Origin: Flavobacteriales bacterium
Lineage (GTDB): Bacteria > Bacteroidota > Bacteroidia > Flavobacteriales_F > PHOS-HE28
DNA: 64,000 nucleotides
Assembly (NCBI GenBank): GCA_016699575.1
Contig: CP064979.1
Location: forward strand, 992,001-1,056,000
Direction: 5' to 3'
The notes beneath the pieces are model-generated. The model was not told the origin of the DNA, searched no databases, and saw nothing but the letters and a program-made list of their open reading frames with translations. Of the stretch, positions 9,569-18,625 are shown one piece after another. The translations under genes were made by a program, and so were the position numbers. Numbering within the stretch: position 1 is the first letter of the stretch; each line of letters begins with the position of its first letter.

Positions 9569-10321
9569 TCAGGGCGCGGAGATCGCGGAAACCACGCAAT
9601 CGCTCAAGCGTGTGGCCAACTGGATATTGGTACCGTGCGCTTGGTTGTCGGTGGCCAGGTCCACAGTATCACTAACGGAATAAAAGAACCGGGACACGTC
9701 GATCTCCAGGACAACATCCGTTCGGCTCCCTGTTGGAACCTGCACGGGCAAGGACCCGAACTCGACGTCGCGGTAGCATGTGTCCATGCCCGTGTGGATG
9801 GAGAACAGGTCCGGCAACGCACCCACGCCGTTGGCGTCCGTGTCGAACCTTCCGTCGAACACCACGAACCGGTAACCCTCGGCCCAGGTCCAATGCATCC
9901 CATTGCTCGTGCTCAGCGGATGGTCCGCTGCGTACTGTGTCGGATCTCCGTGATTGATCGCATCGGGCACCCCTATGCCGAACCGGATGCCTGAATAATC
10001 ACCGGGCGCAACGTCAAATTCCACCGTATCAGGGCCGTCGGTCAATCTCAACAGCTCGATATCGCTCAACTCCTGCGCATCACCTGTAGTGAGCAGTTCG
10101 ATATCGCTGAGGTACATTTTCACCAGTTGCACTTGCACGCGGTAATCCGACACGTTGTGGTACACCGTGTACTTATCGAATGGCGCGCCATCCCACATGG
10201 GCTTCACAATGAGACGCACACCCGACGAGGGCGCGGGCGGCGGGGTGTACGGATCGGGCTCATGCTCATCGCAGCCGGTGAGGACCACCAGCATCAAGGG
10301 GAGGAAAAGCAGCTTCTTCAT
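9569..10321 (-). CDS. MbnP-like periplasmic lipoprotein, copy 2
   Basis: 250 residues with lipobox VLTGC (Cys17) and a Pro-rich spacer. The body matches the MbnP family in features I recall: an N-terminal beta strand leading to VQLVKMYLSDIELL, a GDYSGIRFGIGVP segment, an NHGDPTQYAADHPLS segment, and the strongly conserved GMHWTWAEGYRF around residues 141-152. In characterised MbnP a tryptophan is converted to kynurenine by the di-heme partner MbnH, and copper binding depends on this. Trp144 or Trp146 in the HWTW motif is the natural candidate here. The start overlaps the upstream MbnP-like stop by 4 bases (ATGA). A role in periplasmic copper handling is inferred. Confidence 0.8.
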   Translation of the reverse strand: MKKLLFLPLMLVVLTGCDEHEPDPYTPPPAPSSGVRLIVKPMWDGAPFDKYTVYHNVSDYRVQVQLVKMYLSDIELLTTGDAQELSDIELLRLTDGPDTVEFDVAPGDYSGIRFGIGVPDAINHGDPTQYAADHPLSTSNGMHWTWAEGYRFVVFDGRFDTDANGVGALPDLFSIHTGMDTCYRDVEFGSLPVQVPTGSRTDVVLEIDVSRFFYSVSDTVDLATDNQAHGTNIQLATRLSDCVVSAISAP

Positions 10322-11070
10322 TCGTGGGTAATGCCAAGCACCAAGTTGTCCATGATCATCTCCGTGATCGGGCTCGGGGAGTGTTCGTTATCGTCGGCCT
10401 GAATGTCCAGGTTATTGACCAACTGGGCCATGTCAACCGTCAGGTCGATGATCAGCGTTCCGCCGGTCAGCGCGTCGGTGTGGATGTTGAAGACCGCATC
10501 ACGTCGTAGGACATCGCCACCGCAATCATAGATGAACGTATTGTCAGCGTTGTCCACATCGCCATCGTTGTCGCTGTCGTAACGTCCCTCGAGCTTCAGG
10601 AAGATGTAACCGAAGGCGGGGTTCCAGTTCCAATGCATGGTCGCATCGTCCAGCGGCGCATCGTTCATCGTCGGGTCCGAATGATTGGTGGTACTGTCAA
10701 CGCCGATGGTCATCTCCAACGTGTGGAGATGCCCGTTCACTTCCCCGAAGTTCTGGACCTGTCCACTGGCGGCCTTATCGGCAAGCAGGTACTTCGCCGG
10801 GAAGTCGGCCACCGTGGCCCCGCCATCGTCCTTGAAGTGGGGCTGGCCCATGAAGAACCGGACCCGGGTGAATCGGATGGGCTCGCCCAGGTTGGTCGTG
10901 TACATCTGGGCATCGTCGTAGGCATCGGCTCCCCACTTCCAGTTGTATTGGACGGCCACGATGGTATTCCCTCCGACATGGGTGTGGTCTTCCACTGTGC
11001 CTTCTTCCTTGCTGCACGATGCGCCAAGGAGCACTGCGGCCAGGCCGGTCATCATCAGTTTTCTCTTCAT
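10318..11070 (-). CDS. MbnP-like periplasmic lipoprotein, copy 1 (first gene of operon)
   Basis: 250 residues from ATG 11070. The frame is open upstream to 11130, but ATG 11070 directly precedes a good lipoprotein signal (LLGASC, Cys19). It contains the MbnP-type segments QYNWKWG, RVRFFMGQPHF, a TNHSDPTM loop and MHWNWNPAFGYIFLKLEG (Trp147, Trp149). This parallels the HWTW motif of the next gene, although the two proteins are quite divergent overall. It also has several His residues (DHTHVGG near the N-terminus, HLHTLEM) that could bind metal. As first gene of the MbnP-MbnP-MbnH-MbnH operon it is likely the main substrate of one of the di-heme enzymes. Family assignment is by motif memory, not a search. 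Confidence 0.78.
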   Translation of the reverse strand: MKRKLMMTGLAAVLLGASCSKEEGTVEDHTHVGGNTIVAVQYNWKWGADAYDDAQMYTTNLGEPIRFTRVRFFMGQPHFKDDGGATVADFPAKYLLADKAASGQVQNFGEVNGHLHTLEMTIGVDSTTNHSDPTMNDAPLDDATMHWNWNPAFGYIFLKLEGRYDSDNDGDVDNADNTFIYDCGGDVLRRDAVFNIHTDALTGGTLIIDLTVDMAQLVNNLDIQADDNEHSPSPITEMIMDNLVLGITHE

Positions 11071-11127
11071 GGTTCCTTCAAGACGCAACATGGGACGTTT
11101 TCGTTCCCCTGGTTGCGCGCGTAAGCC

Positions 11128-11135
11128 CAAAAGTA
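11128..11135 (-). promoter_or_regulatory. Candidate Bacteroidota -7 element upstream of the MbnP/MbnH operon
   Basis: The minus strand reads TACTTTTG, a full match to the Bacteroidota -7 consensus TAnnTTTG, 57 bases upstream of ATG 11070. No convincing TTTG -33 box is visible at the usual spacing. Confidence 0.4.
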
Positions 11136-11305
11136 GTCCTGCTGCTGGGTTGCCATCTGGTTGGCACCCTTGACTTTCGTCATCACCGGACCGTATACAA
11201 CGAGGAACGGTCGTTCCGTGGGTGTCCTCGTGACCATCGGTCTGGTCCGCTGCAAGCCCCTGTCAGGTTAAAGGCAGCACCTACTTTCGGCGCAAAGCCC
11301 CGACC

Positions 11306-14050
11306 ATGCAAGTATCACCGTTCGGACCGTCAAGTACGCTATTGCCCGCGGCCGTGCTTTTGGCCTGCTTCAGCGCCTGCCAGGATGCTCAACGCGGCGG
11401 CACGCCCATGGCCAACGGCACAGCCGATGATCCGCACGGTTTGCGGGCATGGCAGATCGAGCGCACAGCTGACCCTGCCACGGGTCTGGTACCTGCCGAC
11501 ATCCGGCGGAAGGAACTGGCGTTCGCGGCCAACCTGCCTCTCCGTGCTGAGGAGAAGAGCTTGAACTGGGCATGGCGCGGCCCGAGGAACCGTGGCGGCC
11601 GTACACGCGCCGTGCTGGTGGACCGCACCAACGACCAAGTGCTCATCGCTGGCAGCGTTACCGGTGGCCTTTGGCGCAGCACTGATGGTGGCATGACGTG
11701 GACGCGCACGAACCCGCTGGACGCCATGGCAGGCATCAGCAGCCTGGCGCAAGACCCGCGCACCGGGCATGAGAACGAATGGTATGCTGGCACCGGAGAG
11801 AACTATGGTGTCGCCAGTGCCACCAGCTTCAGCGCGCTGCTTCCCGGCGACGGTATGTTCAAGAGCACGGATGGGGGCCAGACCTGGACGCACCTGTCGA
11901 GCACCGTTGCCGGCGATCACCAGAACTACAACCGCACAGGCAGCTTCAAGCAGGTGAACGGCATTGCGGTGGATCCCACGCGCAACGACAGCGATGTGGT
12001 ATTGGCAGCGGTGTACGGCGGTGTCTTCCGCAGCAACGATGGTGGTGCTGGCTGGCACACCGTGCTGGGGATCGATACGAACTCAGTGAACGCCTCGCTT
12101 TACACGGATATCCGAGTGACCAGCAATGGCGTGTTCTATGCCGCTGCCGGGAACAACAGCGCCATCGAAGGCTTGTGGCGCAGTGCCGACGGCTTTGCGT
12201 GGACGGAGATCACACCGGCCGGTTTCCCCGGCAACTGTGAGCGTACGGTACTGTCCATCGATCCGCAGAACGAGAACGTGGTGTACTACTTCAGCGAAAC
12301 GCCGGGCACCGGAACACAGGGCCATTCGCTGTGGAAGTACCGCTACCTGAGCGGCGATGGCAGCGGCACGGGCGGCGCATGGGAGAACCGCAGCGGCAAC
12401 CTTCCCAATGGATCCTGCACCGGCTACTTCACCTTCGACTTCGGGTACATCAACTCGCAGACGAGCTACGACATGAGCATCGGCGTGCATCCGGCCGACA
12501 GCACCGTGCTCTTCATCGGCGGCACCAATTTGTGGCGCAGCACCGATGCCTTCGCCAGTGCCGACAGCACCAGTTGGATCGGTGGTTACCGCTGCAACCA
12601 GAACGACCCGAAGGACTACGTCTATCCACAGCACCACCCCGATCAGCATTGGGTGTGGTTCAGCCCCACCGACCCCGATGTGCTCTATACCGGCAGCGAT
12701 GGCGGCGTGCACCGCACGAACGATTGCCTGGCCGACAGTGTGCAGTGGACGGACCTCAACACGTCGTACATCACCAGCCAGTTCTATACGGTGCACGTGA
12801 CGGACAACGGCACCGACGACCGTATCCTGGGCGGAACGCAGGACAACGGCATGTGGCTCTCGGTGACGGACGACATCAACGACAATTGGAAGTATGTGCA
12901 CCAGGATGACGGCGCGTACGGCGCGTTGGCGCAAGGCGGTCAATGGATGCTCACCAGCAGCCAGCTCGGAAGGCTGTACAAGAAAACCATTGATGCGAAC
13001 GCCAACATCACCGGCTATGAACGCATCGATCCGGACGGCGCCAGTCCGTACAACTTCATCAACCCGCTGGTGCTGGACCCTTGGAACAACGACCGCATCT
13101 ACTGGCCCGCAGGCAACAAAGTGTGGACGCGCGGTGACCTCGGCAGCATTCCGGTGACGGACAACTGGTACATCGCACCAACAATGGGCTGGACGAACAT
13201 CACCCAAGCACAGCTCGGCACCGGTGTGCGCATCACTTGCCTGGACATGAGCGCGGCCAAGACCAACCGGCTCTGCTACGGCACCAACAGCGGCCGCTTC
13301 TACCTCTTGGACAGCCTTGATACCGCTACGCCCGTGCGCACACAGATCGATTGGCCGCAATGGCCCGCAGCCTATGTGAGCTGTGTTGCACCGAACGACT
13401 TCGCGCCCGACGAGTGGCTGCTCACCTTCAGCAACTACGGCGTGCGCAGCATCTGGCACACCATTGATGCTGGGGCCACTTGGGCGCAAGTAGGAGGCAA
13501 CTTGGAAGAGAACGTCAACGGTAGTGGCAGCGGGCCGGCGGTGTATTGGGCCGCCATCTATCCGGCCGGATCGGGCGAACCCACACGCTACTTCGTAGGC
13601 ACAAGCGTGGGCCTCTTCAGGACGAACGCGTTGGACAGTATGAACACGGTATGGGAGATGGAAGGTGCCGGCACCATCGGCAATGTGCCCATCAACAGCA
13701 TCGCGGTGCGCACCGCCGACGGGCTCATCGTGGTGGGCACGCACGGCAACGGTGTGTACGGCACGAAGGTGGCGCCGCTGGTTGCCGTGAACGAGCCCGC
13801 GAAAGCACAGGTGCAGCCTGCCTACCCCAATCCCGCTTCGGAGAACGTGACGTTCGGGGCTGGCAATGGCACGGGTGCGGTGGAAGTCACCGTGCTGGAC
13901 CAACTGGGGCGCACGGTACTAGCGCGCCGTATCCCATCCGGAACGCCATGGACTTGGAACCTGCGCAACAACGGTGGCACACGCGTCCGCAATGGCACCT
14001 ACGTCGTGCGCATCGGCAACGATCCACCACAGCGTGTTGTCGTGCAGTAA
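11306..14050 (+). CDS. Secreted BNR/sialidase-like beta-propeller protein with T9SS type A sorting domain
   Basis: 914 residues. The N-terminus has a hydrophobic signal ending LLACFSAC, so it may be a lipoprotein or a signal-peptidase I substrate. The mature part is built of VPS10/BNR-type propeller repeats with the Asp-box-like motifs LWRSTDGGMTW, MFKSTDGGQTW, VFRSNDGGAGW, GVHRTNDC and IWHTIDAGATW. The last ~75 residues start PAYPNPASENVTF and contain VTVLDQLGRTVLAR and NGTYVVRI, the classic T9SS C-terminal sorting signal. It is thus a probable cell-surface or secreted protein. Glycan binding or hydrolysis is possible, but no sialidase catalytic residues were identified. A TACTTTCG sequence 16 bases before the ATG is a weak promoter candidate. 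Confidence 0.88.
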   Translation: MQVSPFGPSSTLLPAAVLLACFSACQDAQRGGTPMANGTADDPHGLRAWQIERTADPATGLVPADIRRKELAFAANLPLRAEEKSLNWAWRGPRNRGGRTRAVLVDRTNDQVLIAGSVTGGLWRSTDGGMTWTRTNPLDAMAGISSLAQDPRTGHENEWYAGTGENYGVASATSFSALLPGDGMFKSTDGGQTWTHLSSTVAGDHQNYNRTGSFKQVNGIAVDPTRNDSDVVLAAVYGGVFRSNDGGAGWHTVLGIDTNSVNASLYTDIRVTSNGVFYAAAGNNSAIEGLWRSADGFAWTEITPAGFPGNCERTVLSIDPQNENVVYYFSETPGTGTQGHSLWKYRYLSGDGSGTGGAWENRSGNLPNGSCTGYFTFDFGYINSQTSYDMSIGVHPADSTVLFIGGTNLWRSTDAFASADSTSWIGGYRCNQNDPKDYVYPQHHPDQHWVWFSPTDPDVLYTGSDGGVHRTNDCLADSVQWTDLNTSYITSQFYTVHVTDNGTDDRILGGTQDNGMWLSVTDDINDNWKYVHQDDGAYGALAQGGQWMLTSSQLGRLYKKTIDANANITGYERIDPDGASPYNFINPLVLDPWNNDRIYWPAGNKVWTRGDLGSIPVTDNWYIAPTMGWTNITQAQLGTGVRITCLDMSAAKTNRLCYGTNSGRFYLLDSLDTATPVRTQIDWPQWPAAYVSCVAPNDFAPDEWLLTFSNYGVRSIWHTIDAGATWAQVGGNLEENVNGSGSGPAVYWAAIYPAGSGEPTRYFVGTSVGLFRTNALDSMNTVWEMEGAGTIGNVPINSIAVRTADGLIVVGTHGNGVYGTKVAPLVAVNEPAKAQVQPAYPNPASENVTFGAGNGTGAVEVTVLDQLGRTVLARRIPSGTPWTWNLRNNGGTRVRNGTYVVRIGNDPPQRVVVQ

Positions 14051-14104
14051 CATCGCAACCCGCAGGTTCACCACAGCCCCTTACCACCTTCTACCCTACC
14101 TATC

Positions 14105-15781
14105 ATGTCATTCCCTTCCGACCTCGAGATCGCGCAGAAAGCACAGCTGAAACCCATCGCCAACATCGCGCAGCAGCTCGGTGTGGACCCGGAGGTCATT
14201 GAGCCGTACGGCCGCACCAAGGCGAAGCTGCCGCTCACGCTCATCGACGAGAAGAAAGCCGCGAAGAGCAAGCTGATCCTCGTCACCGCCATCTCACCCA
14301 CCCCGGCGGGCGAAGGCAAGACCACCACCAGCATCGGCCTGAACGAAGGCCTTAACAAGCTCGGGAAGAAAAGCATCGTGGTGCTGCGCGAACCCAGCCT
14401 CGGGCCCGTCTTCGGGATGAAGGGCGGCGCGGCCGGTGGCGGCTACGCGCAAGTGGTGCCCATGGAGGACATCAACCTGCACTTCACCGGCGACTTCAGC
14501 GCGATCGAGAAAGCGAACAACCTGCTGGCCGCACTGCTCGACAACAACCTGCAGAACCGCAAGCGTACACTGAACATCGACCCGCGCACCATCGCATGGA
14601 AGCGCGTGATGGACATGAACGACCGCGCGCTGCGCGACATCACCATCGGCCTGGGCGGCACCGGCAACGGCATCCCGCGGCAGGACGGCTTCAACATCAC
14701 ACCCGCGAGCGAGGTGATGGCCATCCTCTGCCTCGCCACCTCGTTCGAGGACCTGAAGAAGCGCCTCGGCGACATCTACCTCGGCCAGAAGTGGGACCGC
14801 ACACCGGTGTATGCCCGCGACCTGAAGGCCGAAGGCGCCATGGCCATCCTCCTGAAGGATGCCATCAAGCCGAACCTGGTGCAAACGCTCGAAGGCAACG
14901 CCGCCATCCTGCACGGCGGTCCGTTCGCCAACATCGCACAAGGCGTGAACAGTGTGCTCGCCACGCGCATGGGCCTCAGCCTCGGCGACTATGTGGTGAC
15001 GGAAGCGGGCTTCGGTGCCGACCTCGGCGCAGAGAAGTTCTTCGACATCAAGTGCCGCGCGGCGGGACTTTCACCGAGCGCCGCGGTGATCGTGGCCACG
15101 GTGCGCGCGCTGCGTTACCACGGTGGTGCCGACGTGAAAGAAACCGGCGTTGCAGCACCGGACAAGCTGAAGACAGGTCTCGCCAACCTGGGCCGCCACA
15201 TCGAGAACATCGGCAAGTTCGGTGTGAAGGCGGTGGTGGCCATCAACCACTTCCCCACCGACACGGCAGAAGAGATCGACATGATCAAGGCCTACTGCAA
15301 GGAGCGCGGTGCCGAAGCGGTGCTGGCCCAAGGCTTCGCCAAAGGCGGCGCCGGCATGACGGACCTCGCCAGCGCCGTGCTGCGAGTCATCGAGGAAGGC
15401 AAGAGCGACTTCAAGCCGCTGTACGACCTCAACCTCTCCATCAAGCAGAAGATCGAGACCATCGCCCGCGAGATCTACCGCGCCGATGGCGTGGACTACA
15501 GCGGCGATGCAGAAACCGCGCTGCGCCGAATCGACAAGCTGGGCCTCAACGGCGTGCCCGTGTGCATGGCCAAAACGCAGTACAGCTTCAGCGACAACAA
15601 GGAGCTGCGGGCAGCGCCCACCGGCTTCCGCATCACCGTGCGCGACATCGAGATCAGTGCGGGAGCCCGCTTCGTGGTGCCCATCTGCGGCGAGATCATG
15701 CGTATGCCCGGCCTGCCCGAAGTGCCCGCCGCCGAGGGGATGGACATCGATGTGAACGGCGTGATCAGTGGGTTGAGCTGA
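14105..15781 (+). CDS. fhs: Formate--tetrahydrofolate ligase
   Basis: 558 residues, full length for the family. It catalyses ATP-dependent formation of 10-formyl-tetrahydrofolate from formate and THF in cytosolic one-carbon metabolism. The N-terminal ELQ-type start, the ATP-binding loop TPAGEGKTTTSIGLNEG (about residues 66-82), the segments EPSLGPVFGMKGGAAGGGYAQV and VTEAGFGADLGAEKF, and the C-terminal GEIMRMPGLPEVPAAEGMDID are all diagnostic. ATG 14105 gives the expected N-terminus. The 54-base gap to the upstream gene shows no hairpin, so co-transcription is possible but not evident. Not near other folate genes here. Confidence 0.97.
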   Translation: MSFPSDLEIAQKAQLKPIANIAQQLGVDPEVIEPYGRTKAKLPLTLIDEKKAAKSKLILVTAISPTPAGEGKTTTSIGLNEGLNKLGKKSIVVLREPSLGPVFGMKGGAAGGGYAQVVPMEDINLHFTGDFSAIEKANNLLAALLDNNLQNRKRTLNIDPRTIAWKRVMDMNDRALRDITIGLGGTGNGIPRQDGFNITPASEVMAILCLATSFEDLKKRLGDIYLGQKWDRTPVYARDLKAEGAMAILLKDAIKPNLVQTLEGNAAILHGGPFANIAQGVNSVLATRMGLSLGDYVVTEAGFGADLGAEKFFDIKCRAAGLSPSAAVIVATVRALRYHGGADVKETGVAAPDKLKTGLANLGRHIENIGKFGVKAVVAINHFPTDTAEEIDMIKAYCKERGAEAVLAQGFAKGGAGMTDLASAVLRVIEEGKSDFKPLYDLNLSIKQKIETIAREIYRADGVDYSGDAETALRRIDKLGLNGVPVCMAKTQYSFSDNKELRAAPTGFRITVRDIEISAGARFVVPICGEIMRMPGLPEVPAAEGMDIDVNGVISGLS

Positions 15782-15801
15782 GGCGATCGGCCGTAGGTTT
15801 G
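15773..15801 (+). promoter_or_regulatory. Candidate Bacteroidota promoter for the Fic gene (near-leaderless)
   Basis: TTG (15773-15775), an 18-base spacer, then TAGGTTTG (15794-15801) fits the -33 TTTG / -7 TAnnTTTG pattern. Only seven bases separate the -7 box from ATG 15809, so transcription would start at or next to the start codon. Confidence 0.45.
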
Positions 15802-15808
15802 GAGGGCC

Positions 15809-17143
15809 ATGTCGCAGAACGACCTGCTTTCCGCCATTGATGACCTGAAGCGCGAGCTGGAAGGCCTGTTGCCGATGCGCGCGGAGCAGGAGCGCAGGCT
15901 ATGGGAGAAGCTGAACTTGGAGTGGAACTACAACAGCAACCACATCGAGGGGAACACGCTCACGTACGGTGAGACGTTCCTGCTCCTGGTGCACGGACGC
16001 GTGACCGGTGAGCACTCAGCGCGCGAGATCGATGAGATGCGCGCGCACAATGTGGCCATTGGTATTGTGCGTGAATGGGCGTCCGATCCGTCGCGCAACA
16101 TCGCGGAGGCTGATGTGCGCGACCTGAACCGGGTGCTGCTCAAAGAACCGTTCTGGAAAGAAGCCATTACCGCGGACCGGCAGCGGACACGAATACAGGT
16201 GATACCCGGCCAATACAAGACCGAAGGCAACCTCGTGCTCCAACCCGACGGAACGGTCTTCCACTACGCCGCCCCCGCGGAAGTAGCACCCCTCATGCGC
16301 GAACTCATGGCGTGGTACGGCGGAACGGACAACGTGCATCCGCTCATCGTGGCGGCCTTGTTGCATCATCGATTCATCGTCATTCATCCGTTCGGCGATG
16401 GCAACGGCCGCACGGCGCGACTGCTCGTCAACTATCACCTGATGCGCAATGGCTTCATGCCGCTGATCGTGAAGAGCGTGGACAAGAACGCCTACTTGAG
16501 CGCATTGCAAAAGGCTGACGCGGGTGACCTCGCCCCGCTGATACAATTCCTTGCGTTACAGGAACAATGGAGCTTGGAGCTCGCCCTGAAGGCCGCGCTC
16601 GGTGAGGATCTGGAAGAACGGAAGGACTGGGTGAAAGAGGCTGAGGTGCTGTACAAGAGGACAGCCCAAAATGGGGCTGACATCGCACAGCGCAAGGAGG
16701 AAGAACGAGTGCTCTTTGCCAAGGTCGTGCAACGCGATGGTGCTCACATCGTGAGTGCCTTCCGTGGAACCGTTCGGGTCTTCGAGCGGTTCTATACAAC
16801 AGCCAACATCACGTTGCAGTTGATCAGGCACAACGTACCAGGCCACAACACGCTCCTTTTACCGTTGGATGAGAACGGACTACTGAACATGTTCCGCGAT
16901 GTGGGCATGGAGCCGTACGTTCTCTTGTACTCGAACCTTCATGAAGACGCACTTGGCACTGGTGCGAAACCGATTTGTGCCCAATTGAACTGGTTCGCCC
17001 AGAACGGAGATCAGGTCGTGGTCCTCAGCTGCGGCAGTTACAGCAAGCGCTTCCAAGCCGATATGGGGCACAGCCTGCTGCCCGAACTCAACTTGGCATT
17101 GGACGAGTTCGGAAAGGCCATGCTCAAAGAGGTTGCGGGTTGA
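15809..17143 (+). CDS. Fic-domain protein with N-terminal autoinhibitory motif (class II)
   Basis: 444 residues. The Fic core carries HPFGDGNGR at residues 193-201, the catalytic HPFx(D/E)GNGR motif that transfers AMP (or another phosphate-linked group) to target hydroxyls. An inhibitory helix motif [ST]xxxE[GN] is seen as SNHIEG with Ser43, Glu47 and Gly48, which places it in the class II, self-inhibited group. Glu47 would block productive ATP binding until released. A central FIC_N-like helical region precedes the core. After residue ~245 there is a charged helix and a C-terminal domain of about 170 residues that I do not recognise, possibly target-binding. No antitoxin-like partner is encoded next to it, consistent with cis-inhibition. 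It overlaps nothing and ends 5 bases from the convergent T9SS gene. Confidence 0.92.
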   Translation: MSQNDLLSAIDDLKRELEGLLPMRAEQERRLWEKLNLEWNYNSNHIEGNTLTYGETFLLLVHGRVTGEHSAREIDEMRAHNVAIGIVREWASDPSRNIAEADVRDLNRVLLKEPFWKEAITADRQRTRIQVIPGQYKTEGNLVLQPDGTVFHYAAPAEVAPLMRELMAWYGGTDNVHPLIVAALLHHRFIVIHPFGDGNGRTARLLVNYHLMRNGFMPLIVKSVDKNAYLSALQKADAGDLAPLIQFLALQEQWSLELALKAALGEDLEERKDWVKEAEVLYKRTAQNGADIAQRKEEERVLFAKVVQRDGAHIVSAFRGTVRVFERFYTTANITLQLIRHNVPGHNTLLLPLDENGLLNMFRDVGMEPYVLLYSNLHEDALGTGAKPICAQLNWFAQNGDQVVVLSCGSYSKRFQADMGHSLLPELNLALDEFGKAMLKEVAG

Positions 17144-17148
17144 GCTGA

Positions 17149-18327
17149 TCACTCCACCGCAACACGGTACGTGAGCGCAGCAGTGCGCACCACGTACACT
17201 CCCGATGGCAAGGCGCCGACGTCGGCGAGCACTCCTCCTTCGGTCCGGCTCTGCGGCACCTGCACTTCACGTCCCGCCGGATCAACCCAAACCAGCGGCC
17301 CACGCACACCGGGGAAAGTCACCATGTCGTTAGCCGGTTGAGGGAAAGGAGGCAACTGCTCTGCGCTCTCCTCCGCCACGTTTGTTGCCGCGCAAGCACA
17401 CGCCGAGAAATGATTCACGCAGAAGAGCGGTGTCAGCGGGGCTGAAACATCATCCAGCACAATGCTGCCCGTGGTGGTGTTCGCGCCAACCCAGGTGCCG
17501 TTGATGCCGCCCCAATAGAAGACACCCGTGGCTTGGTCCACGCACGAGCCGGTCATGGCGGGTTTCATCAAGGCATTGGACGTGTGCGCGTTCGACAGGT
17601 GCGTTACCACGCCGGTGAGCGGATCCACGGTGGAGACCCACTTGCCATCGCCGCCCTCGCTCGCCGCACCGAACGAAGTACCAAGCACATTCCCGGTGCT
17701 GCAGTCGTAGGAAAGGTGCCCGGACGACTCGCCGGGCGGGTCGATCATGGGCGTGTTGTAGAGCAATGTTCCCTGGTCGATGTCGATGCCCATGATGGAG
17801 TTGATGTTCTCGAATCCGTACACGCGGTTCACCGGGTCGATGTAGGAGCCAGCGCCCATCATGAACTGCATGTTGCCGGGCATGGTGAGCAGCGACTGGA
17901 AGGTGTTCGAGGCAAGGTCGTAGCGCGCGAAGACGATGCTGTCCGGTGGATCGTTCACGAAACCGAACAGCGAGGCCGTGCACGGATCGTACTCGATGAA
18001 GTTGAAGAAGGCCGTGCCCGCCATGGGCAGCACTACCGACGTGGTGGGCAGCAGGCCGTAGGGGTCGAGTGAGTAAAGGGTGGTGCCCGTGCAGAAGAGG
18101 AAGGTCTCCTGGTCCGTATCCACCGTGCCGCTGGCCATGCTACTGATAACGCCCATGGGCAGCGTGTCGATGTCGCTGATGACCATGGTGGACAGGTCGA
18201 GGGAGCTGAAGGCGAACACCCCCGACTGCGGGTTGTGGATCCCGTAGAGGGAGCCTGAGAGTTGGGCGTTGCTCACAAGCGCGATGGCGGAACAGAACAG
18301 TGCGAGCGGGAGGCGAGGTAATGGCAT
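17149..18327 (-). CDS. Secreted protein with T9SS type A sorting domain, function unknown
   Basis: 392 residues from ATG 18327; a GTG at 18348 would only add seven residues before the signal peptide. The signal peptide is MPLPRLPLALFCSAIALVSNAQ. The body (SGSLYGIHNPQSGVFAFSSLD and later blades) has a repetitive, strand-rich pattern like a divergent beta-propeller of six or so blades. The C-terminus (FPQPANDMVTF, VWVDPAGREV, LPSGVYVVR) is a T9SS sorting domain, although somewhat degenerate. No catalytic motif is visible. It converges with the Fic gene, 5 bases between stops. Confidence 0.8.
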   Translation of the reverse strand: MPLPRLPLALFCSAIALVSNAQLSGSLYGIHNPQSGVFAFSSLDLSTMVISDIDTLPMGVISSMASGTVDTDQETFLFCTGTTLYSLDPYGLLPTTSVVLPMAGTAFFNFIEYDPCTASLFGFVNDPPDSIVFARYDLASNTFQSLLTMPGNMQFMMGAGSYIDPVNRVYGFENINSIMGIDIDQGTLLYNTPMIDPPGESSGHLSYDCSTGNVLGTSFGAASEGGDGKWVSTVDPLTGVVTHLSNAHTSNALMKPAMTGSCVDQATGVFYWGGINGTWVGANTTTGSIVLDDVSAPLTPLFCVNHFSACACAATNVAEESAEQLPPFPQPANDMVTFPGVRGPLVWVDPAGREVQVPQSRTEGGVLADVGALPSGVYVVRTAALTYRVAVE

Positions 18328-18450
18328 GGCGGCGGGGGTAGGTGACACTAAGATGTTCGGTAAGCACCCTTCGCTGCTTCAGCAAGAGCCAGCAAAACGG
18401 ATCGGCGCCCGGACAGGTCGAAGATCCGCCGATAGAGGAGATCGCTGAAC

Positions 18451-18605
18451 CCTACCCTTTCAACACCTCCCTCCCTATCACCAGCTTTTGGATCTCGCTG
18501 GTGCCTTCGCCGATGGTGCAGAGCTTGCTGTCGCGATAGAACTTCTCCACGGGGAAATCCTTGGTGTAGCCGTAGCCACCGAAGATCGACGTTCTCATTG
18601 CCGCA
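18451..18605 (-). pseudogene. Duplicated, truncated 3' end of the acyl-CoA dehydrogenase gene
   Basis: This stretch repeats the last ~150 bases of the acyl-CoA dehydrogenase gene at 19027-19183, in the same orientation at an offset of about 576 bases. About 100 bases (18486-18587 versus 19062-19163) appear identical; a few substitutions lie near the stop. The copy includes the stop codon but loses frame at its upstream end, where seven bases replace nine just before the ATC TTC GGT codons. It then runs into unrelated sequence, so it is a non-functional fragment. It forms the downstream boundary of the 119-residue ORF at 18626-18985. The remaining bases of the 18328-18625 gap hold nothing else that I can support. 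Confidence 0.85.
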
Positions 18606-18625
18606 CCGCGGCCAGGACTTCGACG

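Noticed and set aside
11170..11198. Sigma70-like TTGACT, 17-base spacer, GTATAC
   Set aside because: It matches the E. coli consensus, but Bacteroidota use TTTG/TAnnTTTG promoters and it lies over 100 bases from the plus-strand start. Probably chance.
12083..13903. 606-codon minus-strand ORF inside the propeller gene
   Set aside because: Antisense shadow of a gene with clear BNR repeats and T9SS domain; no recognisable protein features of its own.
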